Source: Arthrobacter sp. V1I9
GTDB taxonomy: Bacteria; Actinomycetota; Actinomycetes; Actinomycetales; Micrococcaceae
DNA length: 64,000 bases
NCBI RefSeq assembly: GCF_030817075.1
Contig: NZ_JAUSYU010000001.1
Coordinates: forward strand, 186,001 to 250,000
Reading direction: 5' to 3'
Of the stretch, positions 44,747-53,576 are shown piece after piece. The translations under genes were made by a program, and so were the position numbers. The notes beneath the pieces are model-generated. The model was not told the DNA's origin. It did not search any database and saw only the letters and a list, made by a program, of their open reading frames with translations. How positions within the stretch are numbered: position 1 is the first letter of the stretch; each line of letters starts with the position of its first letter.

Positions 44747-46249
44747 CTACGCGAACTGGGTGACCTGAAGGTTGTTGACGGTGGCCGTACCACCCACGGC
44801 AAAGACAGAGAGCTCGGTGCTGGTCTCGGCCGGGAAGATCAGTTCGGTCATGGTGACCAGGCCGCCCTGGGCGAACACTTCAACCGAGCAGCGGTCCACG
44901 AAGATCGTGAGGCGGTAAGTACCTGCCGTTGCCTGGAGCGGGGCGGTGTCAAGGGAGGGGAAGGATTCGTGGAAGTCTGTCTGCCCGGACTCCCGCCGGT
45001 CGACGAAGAGTTTGGCTTCGCCGGGGCGGATGCCGACACGGGTTCCGGTAACGCCGTCCCCACGCAGGATGAGGCCGAATTCCGCTGCGCTTCCGGGCCT
45101 GAGGGTAACGTCGATGCGCTGGACGGTGCCGGCCGCGCCAGCCAGGACCTGCACACCCTCGTGAATCGTGGTCTCCGAGAGGCAAAACGGCTCCGCGTCG
45201 GCCAGGGCAGTCCAGTCACCCGCGGGCTGCTGGACCAGGCACAGTTTTCCTTCGTTCGTTTGGAGCGAAATTTCACGGGCGAGGCTCATGGGGCTGCGCC
45301 ACGGTGACGTAGGGATGTCGTTGACGTATTGCCAGTTGTTCATCCAGGCGATCATGAGGCGGCGGTCGTCCGGGGCGTCGCTGAAGGAAACCCCGGCGTA
45401 GTAGTCCCGGCCCCAGTCCAGCCACTGGTATTCGCCCAGCCGGTCAGGGTCCTGGAGGCCTTCGGTCACGGTGCTGGCCGAGGTGAAGGTAGTTCCGTCG
45501 AAATCGCCCACGAAGTATTGGCCGGCCGAGCCCTTGTTGGGTCCGCCGGGGTTGAGGTTAACAGTGAGCACCCATTTGACGTTTTCGGGGTCGCCGTCGA
45601 CGGGCAGCGGGAACAGGTCGGGGCATTCCCAGATACCGCCGGTGGCGTTGGCCGGGCCGAAGGTGCTCAGCAGTTCCCAGCTCTTCAGGTCCTCGGACTT
45701 GTACAGCACCACCTGGAAGTCCTTGGCTTCGACGGCGACCATCACCCAGTAGCTGCCCGCGGCGCCGTCGTACCTGATGACTTTGGGATCCCGGAACTCC
45801 CGTGAGTTGCGGCTGAGTACGGGGTTGCCGGTGTGCTTTGTCCAGGTGTAGCCCCCGTCCATGCTGTAGGCCAGCGACTGGGCCTGGATCCCCGGGTGCG
45901 CGGAGTCCGGCTTATAGGCGCTGGTGTAGATGGCGACCAGTGGGGCCGTTGAGCCGCTGCCGAAGCCGCTGGTGTTGTGCCGGTCGAAAACAATGCTGCC
46001 GGAGAAGATGTCCTCGTTCTCGTCACAGGCAATGGCAACGGGGTGGTCAGTCCAGTTCAGCAGGTCCGTGGACGTGGCGTGCCCCCAAGACAGGTTGCCG
46101 TGAACGCTGCCGAACGGGTTGTTCTGGTAGTAGAGGTGGTAAACGCCGCCGTGGTAAATCAGGCCGTTGGGATCATTGAGCCAGGTGTTCCTTGTTGCGA
46201 AATGCAGGGCCGGCCGGAAGGTCTCGGCTGTCGTGGTCGCGGCAGTCAT
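44747..46249 (-). CDS. GH32 beta-fructosidase (sucrose/levan-oligosaccharide hydrolase)
   Basis: Releases fructose from sucrose or fructo-oligosaccharides. The ATG at 46249 gives 500 residues. All three catalytic motifs are present: WLNDPNG (nucleophile Asp26), FRDP (transition-state Asp154) and WECPD (acid/base Glu208). The C-terminal beta-sandwich starts at about residue 345. There is no signal peptide, so it acts on sugars already imported by the adjacent ABC system. Confidence 0.95.
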   Translation of the reverse strand: MTAATTTAETFRPALHFATRNTWLNDPNGLIYHGGVYHLYYQNNPFGSVHGNLSWGHATSTDLLNWTDHPVAIACDENEDIFSGSIVFDRHNTSGFGSGSTAPLVAIYTSAYKPDSAHPGIQAQSLAYSMDGGYTWTKHTGNPVLSRNSREFRDPKVIRYDGAAGSYWVMVAVEAKDFQVVLYKSEDLKSWELLSTFGPANATGGIWECPDLFPLPVDGDPENVKWVLTVNLNPGGPNKGSAGQYFVGDFDGTTFTSASTVTEGLQDPDRLGEYQWLDWGRDYYAGVSFSDAPDDRRLMIAWMNNWQYVNDIPTSPWRSPMSLAREISLQTNEGKLCLVQQPAGDWTALADAEPFCLSETTIHEGVQVLAGAAGTVQRIDVTLRPGSAAEFGLILRGDGVTGTRVGIRPGEAKLFVDRRESGQTDFHESFPSLDTAPLQATAGTYRLTIFVDRCSVEVFAQGGLVTMTELIFPAETSTELSVFAVGGTATVNNLQVTQFA

Positions 46250-46374
46250 GAAGGTGAGTCTCTCTTCTTGTCTTGGCAGGTGTGGTCGCTGCGGGTCCCG
46301 TGGGAGTGCCGGCAGGGGGATGAGTGGGGCGTGGGGCCGGCACGGGTGGTGCCGGCCCCACCTTTTTTGGGTAG

Positions 46375-47982
46375 TTAGGAGTTCTTTTTGTAGCGGTCGT
46401 AGGCCTGCTGGTAGACCTCGATCATCTTGTCGACGCCGACGTTCCTGAGCTGGGAGACGTAGCCGTCCCATTCCTGCTCGATGCCGCCGGAGACAATCCA
46501 CTTGGCCATGTTCTGCTTCACCAGGGACGTGACATCGGTCTGGATGGTGCTGATCTGCTGCAGTTCCTCGTTGGAGAGGGCCACCGGGGGGTAGCCGTCG
46601 TTCCCGGCGAAGGGCTTGTAGAGCTCCTCAACGGTCTTCTGCCGTTCGGCGGCGCGGGGTTCCGGAGCGACGACCGTCTTGAAGTTCTCGGCGGTGTTGG
46701 CCTTCGGGCCGCCGGGGGCGACCTTCTGGCGGCGTTCGCCTTCGCTGGTTCCGGCCGGAGCGGGGATCTGGGTCAACAGGCCGCTGGCGTCCTTCTGCAG
46801 GGTCTCGCCGATGGGTCCCCAGTTGGCCTGGGCGGACTGGATGGGGTCGTAGAGGTTATCGGCCCAGCGCATGGTCGCGGCCGGGTACTTGTTGTTCCGG
46901 GTGATGGCGAAGGCGCCACGGGCGATCTCCTGGTTGTTGGACTGGCTTGCGATCCGCTTGCCGTCCACACCTTCCAGCACGGGGACCAGGGAGTAGTTGT
47001 TGGCGCGGTCCGGGCCGACCATTTCGGGGATTTCCCACCAGACGAAGGAGCCGAGGTTTTCCTGCTTGGCCTTGCCCTTGGCCAGGTAGGCCTTGTCGTC
47101 CTGGGAGAAGGACTCGGGGTCAATCAGGCCTTCCTGGTACCACTCGTGCAGGGTCTGGATGGCCTTTTTGTAGCCGTCCTGGGTGGCGGTGAAAATGACC
47201 TTGTCATCCTGGACAATGCGGTGGTCCATGTTGTCTGGCACGCCGCCCAGGGCTGCGATCAGGTCCACGATGTCCCCGCACCAGGAGCCGGGCATAAAGC
47301 TCAGGGGGATGGTCTTGCCGGTCCCGGAGGCATCCCGGGTCTTGAAGGCCAGCAACGCATCGTGGAATTCGTCCACAGTCTTCGGCATCGGGATATTGAG
47401 CTTCTTCAGCCAGGAGGTGTTGATGGCCAGTTCGTGCGGGAACTGGACCAAACCGAGTTCTTCGATGGACGGGAGGGAGTAGATGTGCCCGTCCGAGGAG
47501 GTGATCGCTGCCCTGATGTCGGGCCGCTCGGAGAGCAGTGCGGAGAGGTTGGGGGCGTTCTTCTCGATCAGTCCCTCGAGCGGGATGAGGGTGCCGCTGG
47601 CGGAGTAGGTGGCGATTTCCGCGTCGGTGAGTCCGGTATTGAAGAACGCGTCGGGCAGGTCGCCGCTGGCGAGGATGAGGTTCTTCTTTTCCTGGAAAAC
47701 CGTCTCGGGCAGGTTTTCCCAGTTGATATGGATGTTGGTGGCCTTTTCCCATTCTTGCACCACTGCCATGGTGTTGTAGTCCGGAGCCAGTGCGGTCTTG
47801 GTGCCGGAGAATGTCAGGTCAAGCTGCTTGCTGACGATGGGGAGGCCTGATTCCTGGAAACCGAAGTCAGCGGAGGCGTCTTTGATCTCCGTGGTGCCCG
47901 AGCCGCCGCCGGAGCAGGCGGTGAACGTCAATGTTCCGGCCAGGACTGCGCCGAGGGCGGCGTATTTGCGGCTGAATGCCAT
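46375..47982 (-). CDS. Carbohydrate ABC transporter substrate-binding lipoprotein
   Basis: A 535-residue extracellular binding protein of the LplA-like group. The signal ends in the lipobox FTAC (Cys23), followed by SGGGSG. ATG at 47982 is preferred because AGGA lies 6 bases upstream, while the ATG at 47988 abuts the ribosome site. Its length matches the large solute-binding proteins paired with LplB/LplC permeases for oligosaccharides. Fructo-oligosaccharide binding is inferred from GH32 and fructokinase. Confidence 0.92.
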   Translation of the reverse strand: MAFSRKYAALGAVLAGTLTFTACSGGGSGTTEIKDASADFGFQESGLPIVSKQLDLTFSGTKTALAPDYNTMAVVQEWEKATNIHINWENLPETVFQEKKNLILASGDLPDAFFNTGLTDAEIATYSASGTLIPLEGLIEKNAPNLSALLSERPDIRAAITSSDGHIYSLPSIEELGLVQFPHELAINTSWLKKLNIPMPKTVDEFHDALLAFKTRDASGTGKTIPLSFMPGSWCGDIVDLIAALGGVPDNMDHRIVQDDKVIFTATQDGYKKAIQTLHEWYQEGLIDPESFSQDDKAYLAKGKAKQENLGSFVWWEIPEMVGPDRANNYSLVPVLEGVDGKRIASQSNNQEIARGAFAITRNNKYPAATMRWADNLYDPIQSAQANWGPIGETLQKDASGLLTQIPAPAGTSEGERRQKVAPGGPKANTAENFKTVVAPEPRAAERQKTVEELYKPFAGNDGYPPVALSNEELQQISTIQTDVTSLVKQNMAKWIVSGGIEQEWDGYVSQLRNVGVDKMIEVYQQAYDRYKKNS

Positions 47983-48064
47983 GGTCATTCCTATTCTGAG
48001 GTGGTTTTTGAGGTGGGTGTTGCCCGCCCGGGGCGGTTGCCTCGGCGGTGGTACTGGGAAGGGA

Positions 48065-49024
48065 TTATTTGACGGCGCCGATCATGGCGCCCTTGGTGAA
48101 GTGCTTCTGCATGAATGGCAGGGCAATCATGAGGGGCAGGCTCGAGACGACGATCATGGCGTACTTGGTGAGCTCTGCGATCCGTTGCGCTGCGGCATAG
48201 GATTCGATGTCTCCGCCGGTGGTTCCGGTGGATGAGACGTCTGACTGGATGAGGATGTTGCGCAGGACGAGCTGCAGCGGGTATTTGGTGTCGTCGTTGA
48301 GGAAGATCAAGGCGTCGAAGAACGAGTTCCAGTGCGCCACCACGTGGATCATGATCATGAGCATGATCAGTGGCTTGGACAGGGGGAGGACCATCTTGAA
48401 GAAGAACTTGAAGTCGGTGGCCCCGTCCATCTGCGCAGCTTCGCGCAGTTCGTTCGGGATGGTGTGTTCGAAGAATGACCTGGCGATGATCAGGTTCCAG
48501 ACGCCCACAGCCCCGGGCAGGACCACTGCCCAGACGGTGTCGAGCATGCCCAGGTCGCGGACCACCAGGTACTTGGTGATGAGTCCGCCGTCGAAGAACA
48601 TGGTGATGACGAACAGCAGCATCAGGATTTTCCGGCCCGGCATGTCCTTGCGGGACAGGGCGTAGGCGCCGCAGAGGATGGTGCTGACGCTGACGGCGGT
48701 GCCGAGCACGGTGTAGACGAGCGTGTTGCCCAGGCCGTTCCAGATCCTGCTGTCGGCGAAGATCCGTTCGTACCCTTCGGTGGTGATGCCTGAGGGCAGG
48801 AGCCAGACCTTTCCCTCATAGACGGCGTTCGGATCGCTAATGGAGGCGATGACGATGAAGTACAGCGGGTACACCACGGCCAGGATGGACAGCAGGAGGA
48901 CGGATGTGGCGGCGATGCTGAAGGCGCGGTCACCGTACCTGTCCCGCAGCGATTGCTGGGGGCGGACCTGGTTGACGGTCCGTTTCGGGGTGTCGGTAGT
49001 GCGGGGGTTGGTTGTCAGGGACAT
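48065..49024 (-). CDS. Carbohydrate ABC permease (LplC-type)
   Basis: A 319-residue inner-membrane permease with six hydrophobic segments and the EAA loop ELREAAQMDGATDFKFFFKMVLP that contacts the ATPase. No ATPase is encoded in the operon, so a shared MsmK/UgpC-type ATPase from elsewhere is likely. It follows the LplB-type permease gene by 7 bases. Confidence 0.93.
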   Translation of the reverse strand: MSLTTNPRTTDTPKRTVNQVRPQQSLRDRYGDRAFSIAATSVLLLSILAVVYPLYFIVIASISDPNAVYEGKVWLLPSGITTEGYERIFADSRIWNGLGNTLVYTVLGTAVSVSTILCGAYALSRKDMPGRKILMLLFVITMFFDGGLITKYLVVRDLGMLDTVWAVVLPGAVGVWNLIIARSFFEHTIPNELREAAQMDGATDFKFFFKMVLPLSKPLIMLMIMIHVVAHWNSFFDALIFLNDDTKYPLQLVLRNILIQSDVSSTGTTGGDIESYAAAQRIAELTKYAMIVVSSLPLMIALPFMQKHFTKGAMIGAVK

Positions 49025-49031
49025 ATCGGCA

Positions 49032-50006
49032 TCACCACAGGGTCGCTTGGTTGGCCCGGCGAGCCACGGTGTTGAAGAAGAGCAACAGCGCCAGGTTGAG
49101 GAGGGAGTTGAACAGGCCGATGGCGGCCGAGTAGCTGAACTGCGCCTGCTGCAGGCCCGCGTGGTAAACGTAGGTCTGGATGATCTCCGACGAGGAGATG
49201 TTCAGCGGCGTCTGCATCAGCAGCGCCTTCTCAAAACCGACGTTGAGCAGGTTGCCGATGGCCAGGATGAACAGGATGGTCACCACCGGCATGATGCCGG
49301 GCAGGTCAATGTGCCGGATGCGCTGGAGCTTTGAGGCGCCGTCCACCTTGGCCGCGTCATGCAGCGCAGGATCGATGGCGGCAAGGGCCGCCAGGTAGAC
49401 GATCATCGAGAAGCCGGCGTTTTGCCACACGTCCGAGATTACGTAGACGGGACGGAACCACTCCGCGGAGCCCATAAAGAAGATCGGCTCCCCGCCTCCA
49501 AGCTGGATGGCATTATTCACCAGCCCCGACCGGGGGGAGAGGAGGACGAACATGATGCCCACCACCACAACAGTGGAGATGAACGCCGGCGAATAGAGCA
49601 CCGTCTGGGTGAACTTCTTGAACTTTTCGCTTTGCAGCTGGTTGACCAGCAGCGCCAGGATGATCGGGATGGGGAAGGCCACCAGCAGGCCGAGGATGGC
49701 GATCCACAGGGTGTTGCCCACCACCTGGCCGAACTGGTAGGAGTTCACGAACCGGATGAAGTGGGTCAGGCCTACCCAGGGGCTGTCAGTGAAGCCGTCC
49801 ACCGGGTTGTAGTTCTTGAACGCTATCTGCACGCCGTACATCGGCCAGTACTTGAAGACCAGGATGTAGATGACGGCCGGAGCTAGTAATACGTATAACT
49901 GCCAGGCACGCGAAATTCTCTTGAGGCGGAGCGAAAGAGAATTTTTCTGCTGCGGCAACGGTGCCGCAGCTGGACCGCCGCGTCGGGCCGGGATGGTGCG
50001 GCTCAT
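49032..50006 (-). CDS. Carbohydrate ABC permease (LplB-type)
   Basis: A 324-residue permease with six helices and the EAA loop LHDAAKVDGASKLQRIRHIDLPG. It begins inside the LacI stop (ATGA, 50003-50006). Its N-terminal coding region contains a near copy of the operon operator at 49885-49900. It should pair with the LplC-type permease to form the channel. Confidence 0.93.
   Translation of the reverse strand: MSRTIPARRGGPAAAPLPQQKNSLSLRLKRISRAWQLYVLLAPAVIYILVFKYWPMYGVQIAFKNYNPVDGFTDSPWVGLTHFIRFVNSYQFGQVVGNTLWIAILGLLVAFPIPIILALLVNQLQSEKFKKFTQTVLYSPAFISTVVVVGIMFVLLSPRSGLVNNAIQLGGGEPIFFMGSAEWFRPVYVISDVWQNAGFSMIVYLAALAAIDPALHDAAKVDGASKLQRIRHIDLPGIMPVVTILFILAIGNLLNVGFEKALLMQTPLNISSSEIIQTYVYHAGLQQAQFSYSAAIGLFNSLLNLALLLFFNTVARRANQATLW
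49885..49900. promoter_or_regulatory. Intragenic operator-like site
   Basis: AGTAATACGTATAACT differs from the operator at 51079-51094 at two of 16 positions and lies about 1.2 kb downstream, within codons 36-41 of the LplB-type permease. A second LacI-family site could support looping or act as a roadblock. Confidence 0.5.
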
Positions 50007-51046
50007 GGCATCTCCTTGGGATGGGTCACTGAGTTCCGTTCGATCAGAGGGCAGTCCATGAGCTCGACCCGGCCATCGGGTTCCGCATCCTGGAGGATCA
50101 GTTCAACCGCGCGCCGGCCCATGGCGACGAACGGCAATTCAAGGGTGGTCAGACCCGGCCGGAGGAACGGCGCCAGGGTCGCCTGGTTATCGAAGCCCAC
50201 AATGGACACATCCCCAGGAATTGAAAGGCGCAGGTCCGACACGGCCTGGTAGGCACCCCAGGCACCGCGGTCGTTGGCGCAGAAAAGCGCGGTGGGCGGG
50301 TTGCCGGAGGTCAGCAGCTCCATCCCGTACTTGTAGCCGTCTTCCTCGCCGCCGGTCCCGAATCGGACCAGGTCCGGATCCAGTTCCAGTCCTGCTTCCT
50401 CAAGTGCATTCCTGTAGCCCCCGTACCGTCCGACGGCGGCAGGCAGTTCGCTTTCAAGGCTCTCGATGTTGATGAGTGCAATCCGCCGGTGCCCCGCGTC
50501 GAGCAGCCGGCGAGTGGCCGAGTATCCACCCTTGACTTCGTCAGGAGCGACACTCGCAACCCGTCCAGCCCGGTCCTGGGAATTCAGCACCACGGATCGC
50601 ACACCCGTGAGGGCCTCCGGAACATCCAGGCGCCGGTGATACATGCCGGCGTAAACAACTCCTGCGACCTTGTAGGAGAGCATTGTGTCCAGGGATGCCG
50701 CTTCAAGCTCCTTGTCCCCACCGGTGTTGACGGTGAGCAGGAGGAGTCCGTCCTCCCACGCCCGCTGCTGGGCGCCTTCGATGATGGCGCCGGCAAAAGG
50801 AGTGGTGGCAACGGTATCGCCGATAAATCCGATCATGCCCGCCACGCCTTCACGAAGGGTCTTGGCGTGGGCGTTGGTGCGGTAGCCCAGCCGGTTCACG
50901 GCATCCCGGACCTTCTTGCGCGTCTCCTCCGAAAACCGGGACCCGGACGCTGAGTTCAGCACCAGGGAAACGGTTGCCTGCGAGACGCCGGCGGCAGCAG
51001 CGACGTCGTGCATTGTCGGTCCTGACTTTGGCCGTGTTCCAGCCAT
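50003..51046 (-). CDS. LacI-family repressor of the fructoside operon
   Basis: A 347-residue regulator: N-terminal HTH and hinge (TMHDVAAAAGVSQATVSLVLNSASG), then a periplasmic-binding-protein-like effector domain. ATG at 51046 has AGGAGG 5 bases upstream; the GTG at 51052 is too close. As first gene of the operon it is probably autoregulated through the operator at 51079-51094. The inducer is presumably sucrose or a fructoside. Confidence 0.93.
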   Translation of the reverse strand: MAGTRPKSGPTMHDVAAAAGVSQATVSLVLNSASGSRFSEETRKKVRDAVNRLGYRTNAHAKTLREGVAGMIGFIGDTVATTPFAGAIIEGAQQRAWEDGLLLLTVNTGGDKELEAASLDTMLSYKVAGVVYAGMYHRRLDVPEALTGVRSVVLNSQDRAGRVASVAPDEVKGGYSATRRLLDAGHRRIALINIESLESELPAAVGRYGGYRNALEEAGLELDPDLVRFGTGGEEDGYKYGMELLTSGNPPTALFCANDRGAWGAYQAVSDLRLSIPGDVSIVGFDNQATLAPFLRPGLTTLELPFVAMGRRAVELILQDAEPDGRVELMDCPLIERNSVTHPKEMP

Positions 51047-51078
51047 GGGCACCTCCTCGGGCCGTTAGTAATAGGGTT

Positions 51079-51129
51079 AGTTATTCGTATAACTGAGTCA
51101 ACTGTAGCGGGGGTCACACGGAGCGTCAA
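51079..51129 (-). promoter_or_regulatory. Promoter and operator of the LacI-GH32-fructokinase operon
   Basis: On the minus strand -35 TTGACG (51124-51129), a 17-bp spacer and -10 TACAGT (51101-51106). The palindrome AGTTAT-TCGT-ATAACT (51079-51094) covers the expected start site, consistent with repression by the LacI protein encoded just downstream. Confidence 0.75.
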
Positions 51130-51162
51130 TAGGGCAGCGTCGAAGGGGCTCCAGGAAGCGAG

Positions 51163-52092
51163 TCAGCCCAGCTCGCCGGTCCCGGCAGCAGTGAGGGGCA
51201 GAATCCTGTCCCAGAAGTCATCGGGGATGTCCAAGCCGGCAAGCTGTAGGGTTTCCTCCACACGGGCAGGCTCGGACATGCCGACGATGGTGGAGCTGAT
51301 CCGGGGGTCGCGGGTGGAGAACTGCAGGGCGGCGGCTGCCAGCGGCACGGAGTACTCGGCGCAGAGCTCCTCCATCTTCCGCACGCGTTCGATGATGGCC
51401 GGGCTTGCCGGTCGGTAGCAGTAGTTGGGCGCGGCGTCGGGCCCTTTCACCAGCATTCCGCCGCCAAAAGGCGCCGCATTGATGAAGGCGACTCCGCGCG
51501 CCATCGCGTCCTGGATCAGGGGCTCGGCGGTCTGGTCCACCAGTGTGTAGCGGTTGTGGCTGATGACGACGTCGAATACGTCGGTGGCCAGGTATTTCAG
51601 CTCCAGGTCGATGGGGCCGCCGGCCACGCCCAGGTGCCCAATTACTCCCTGGTCCCGCAATTCGATCAGCGCCTCCAGGGGCCCACCCGGTCCCGTTCCT
51701 TCCTCGTAGCTAATTTTTTCCGGATCGTGCAGGTAGGCCAGCTGCAGCCAGTCCAGGCCGAGCCGCTCAAGGCTCTCCTCCACGGAACGGCGCACCCTGT
51801 CCCCGGAGAAGTCATTGGTTCCGCGGATGGGATCCACCTTGGTGCCCACAACGAAGCCCTCCGGCAGGCCGCCGGCCTCCGCAAGGGCCTGGCCGATCCG
51901 CTTCTCGCTGTTGCCGCCGTCACCGTATTCATTGGCGGTGTCGATGAAGTTGAACGGGCTGTCCAGCACGCGGCGGATGGTTGCAACGGCAGTCTCCGTG
52001 CCGCGCGGAGCAGGGTGGCTGCCCAGGGAGCTGGTACCAACGCAGATGGCTGAAACGGAGAGGCCGGTGCGGCCCAGAACGCGGTAATCCAT
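51163..52092 (-). CDS. Aldo/keto reductase
   Basis: A 309-residue NADPH-dependent oxidoreductase with the full tetrad: Asp51 and Tyr56 (FIDTANEYG), Lys85 (VGTKVDP) and His122 (LAYLHDPEK). It belongs to the D-threo-aldose/L-fucose dehydrogenase-like group by its TGLSVSAICVGTSSLGS start. Monocistronic, divergent from the GT2 gene. A truncated second AKR lies at the right edge of the window. Confidence 0.92.
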   Translation of the reverse strand: MDYRVLGRTGLSVSAICVGTSSLGSHPAPRGTETAVATIRRVLDSPFNFIDTANEYGDGGNSEKRIGQALAEAGGLPEGFVVGTKVDPIRGTNDFSGDRVRRSVEESLERLGLDWLQLAYLHDPEKISYEEGTGPGGPLEALIELRDQGVIGHLGVAGGPIDLELKYLATDVFDVVISHNRYTLVDQTAEPLIQDAMARGVAFINAAPFGGGMLVKGPDAAPNYCYRPASPAIIERVRKMEELCAEYSVPLAAAALQFSTRDPRISSTIVGMSEPARVEETLQLAGLDIPDDFWDRILPLTAAGTGELG

Positions 52093-52356
52093 GCTTGCTC
52101 CTCAAGGGGGTGTCCGGAAAAGAGTACCCCTATCTTGAGCTGGGACAGCTTGCTTCTTGAGCCTGAGTTGCATGCGTCCATCTTGATTGAAGCTTGTAGT
52201 TTCGTTGCCGGTTCTCTGCCGCTCATTTGAGTTCCCGTTGAAAAACTCGATGTCAATAAGGCTTGGGCAATTTCCGGTGGGGGTTATGAAAAGAACGTGT
52301 TTCGCGCGTGAATTCGGCACGATTTTTCCAGCGCGATCTACGGCCGGGGAAGCACT

Positions 52357-53406
52357 GTGATCACGGTCATCATTCCGGCGCACAATGAGGCGGCCGGCAT
52401 CGGCGATACTCTCCGCTCGCTGCAATCCCAGACAATTGTCCCGCACCGGGTGATTGTGGTGGCGGACAATTGCACCGACGCGACGGAAGAAATTTCGTTG
52501 TCCGCCGGGGCCGAGGTGGTGCGCACTGCCGGCAACACGGACAGGAAGGCTGGAGCCCTTAACTTTGTCCTCGCAGACCTCCTGCCCCAAGCTGCGCCGG
52601 AGGACATGATCCTGGTGCAGGACGCGGATTCACAGTTATCCCGCGACTTCATTGAACGCTCCATCGGCCACTTGACCGCAGACTCGCGGCTTGGTGCTGT
52701 TGGTGGAGTTTTCCGCGGCGGCGACGGCGGCGGATTTGTGGGCCACCTGCAACGGAACGAGTATGCCCGCTACGCACGGGATGTGCGGCGGCTGAACGGC
52801 AAATGCCTGGTGGTCACCGGCACGGCAGCACTGTTCCGGGTGCGGACGCTCCGGGACGTGGCGGCGGCAAGGTTGGATGGCACCCTTCCGCCCGGCAACG
52901 GCCGTGGTGGCGTGTATGACACCTCGGTCCTGACGGAGGACAACGAACTCTCCTTCGCCCTGCTGACGCTGAAGTACAGAATCCGGTCTCCCGCTGACTG
53001 CTCCCTGGTCACCGAAGTCATGCCGACATGGCGCGAGCTGTGGGCGCAGCGCCTGCGCTGGAAGCGGGGAGCCGTGGAGAACTGCGTCCAGTATGGCTGG
53101 ACCCGGGTGACCAGGCCTTACTGGGGCAGGCAGGCAATTTCCGTCGTGGGCGTCGCCGTGACGCTGGCTTATTTGAGTACGGTCGCGTTTGCACTGGGCA
53201 CGGGGGAAGGGCTGCACATGCAACCGTTTTGGCTCGCCGTGACCGGTGTCTTCGTGATCGAACGGGTGGTGACAGTGCGGCTGCGCGGCTGGAAGTACAT
53301 GCTCGCAGCCGCCACCATGTACGAGCTTGTGATCGACCTGTTCCTTCAGTTGGTCCATGCGAAGGCGTACTTAGATGCAGCGTTCAACAAAAAGAAAGCT
53401 TGGTAG
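52357..53406 (+). CDS. GT2 polysaccharide glycosyltransferase
   Basis: A 349-residue membrane-linked beta-glycosyltransferase with the N-acetylglucosaminyltransferase/hyaluronan-synthase-like core: IIPAHNEAAGI, VADNCTD, VQDADS (DAD 89-91), VLTEDNELSF (TED 193-195) and QRLRW (231-235), then about two or three C-terminal helices. GTG at 52357 follows GGGGAAG. It is followed after 4 bases by a tiny LAxTG peptide gene. The product is probably an exopolysaccharide; the sugar is unknown. Confidence 0.9.
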   Translation: MITVIIPAHNEAAGIGDTLRSLQSQTIVPHRVIVVADNCTDATEEISLSAGAEVVRTAGNTDRKAGALNFVLADLLPQAAPEDMILVQDADSQLSRDFIERSIGHLTADSRLGAVGGVFRGGDGGGFVGHLQRNEYARYARDVRRLNGKCLVVTGTAALFRVRTLRDVAAARLDGTLPPGNGRGGVYDTSVLTEDNELSFALLTLKYRIRSPADCSLVTEVMPTWRELWAQRLRWKRGAVENCVQYGWTRVTRPYWGRQAISVVGVAVTLAYLSTVAFALGTGEGLHMQPFWLAVTGVFVIERVVTVRLRGWKYMLAAATMYELVIDLFLQLVHAKAYLDAAFNKKKAW

Positions 53407-53410
53407 AAAT

Positions 53411-53575
53411 ATGTACAACAATCCAGCAGTTCCGGCCGCAGCGGGAGCAGGGTCGGGAACCCTTGCGATGACCGGCGCCGGCGATGTTTTCTGGTTTGCA
53501 CTTGCCGCGTTTGCGCTCCTGGCACTGGGGCTCGCCGTCAAGAGGATCCTCCCCGTCCGCGGCGCAAAGTCCTAG
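53411..53575 (+). CDS. 54-residue membrane peptide with a class E sortase-type signal
   Basis: The peptide is almost only a cell-wall sorting signal: LAMTGAGD (LAxTG), then the hydrophobic VFWFALAAFALLALGLA and the basic tail VKRILPVRGAK. Upstream is only MYNNPAVPAAAGAGSGT, with no classical signal peptide. LAxTG is the motif known for actinobacterial class E sortases. Four bases after the GT2 stop, it is likely co-transcribed. It could be a tail-anchored helper of the glycosyltransferase or a sortase substrate. Confidence 0.75.
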   Translation: MYNNPAVPAAAGAGSGTLAMTGAGDVFWFALAAFALLALGLAVKRILPVRGAKS

Positions 53576-53576
53576 C

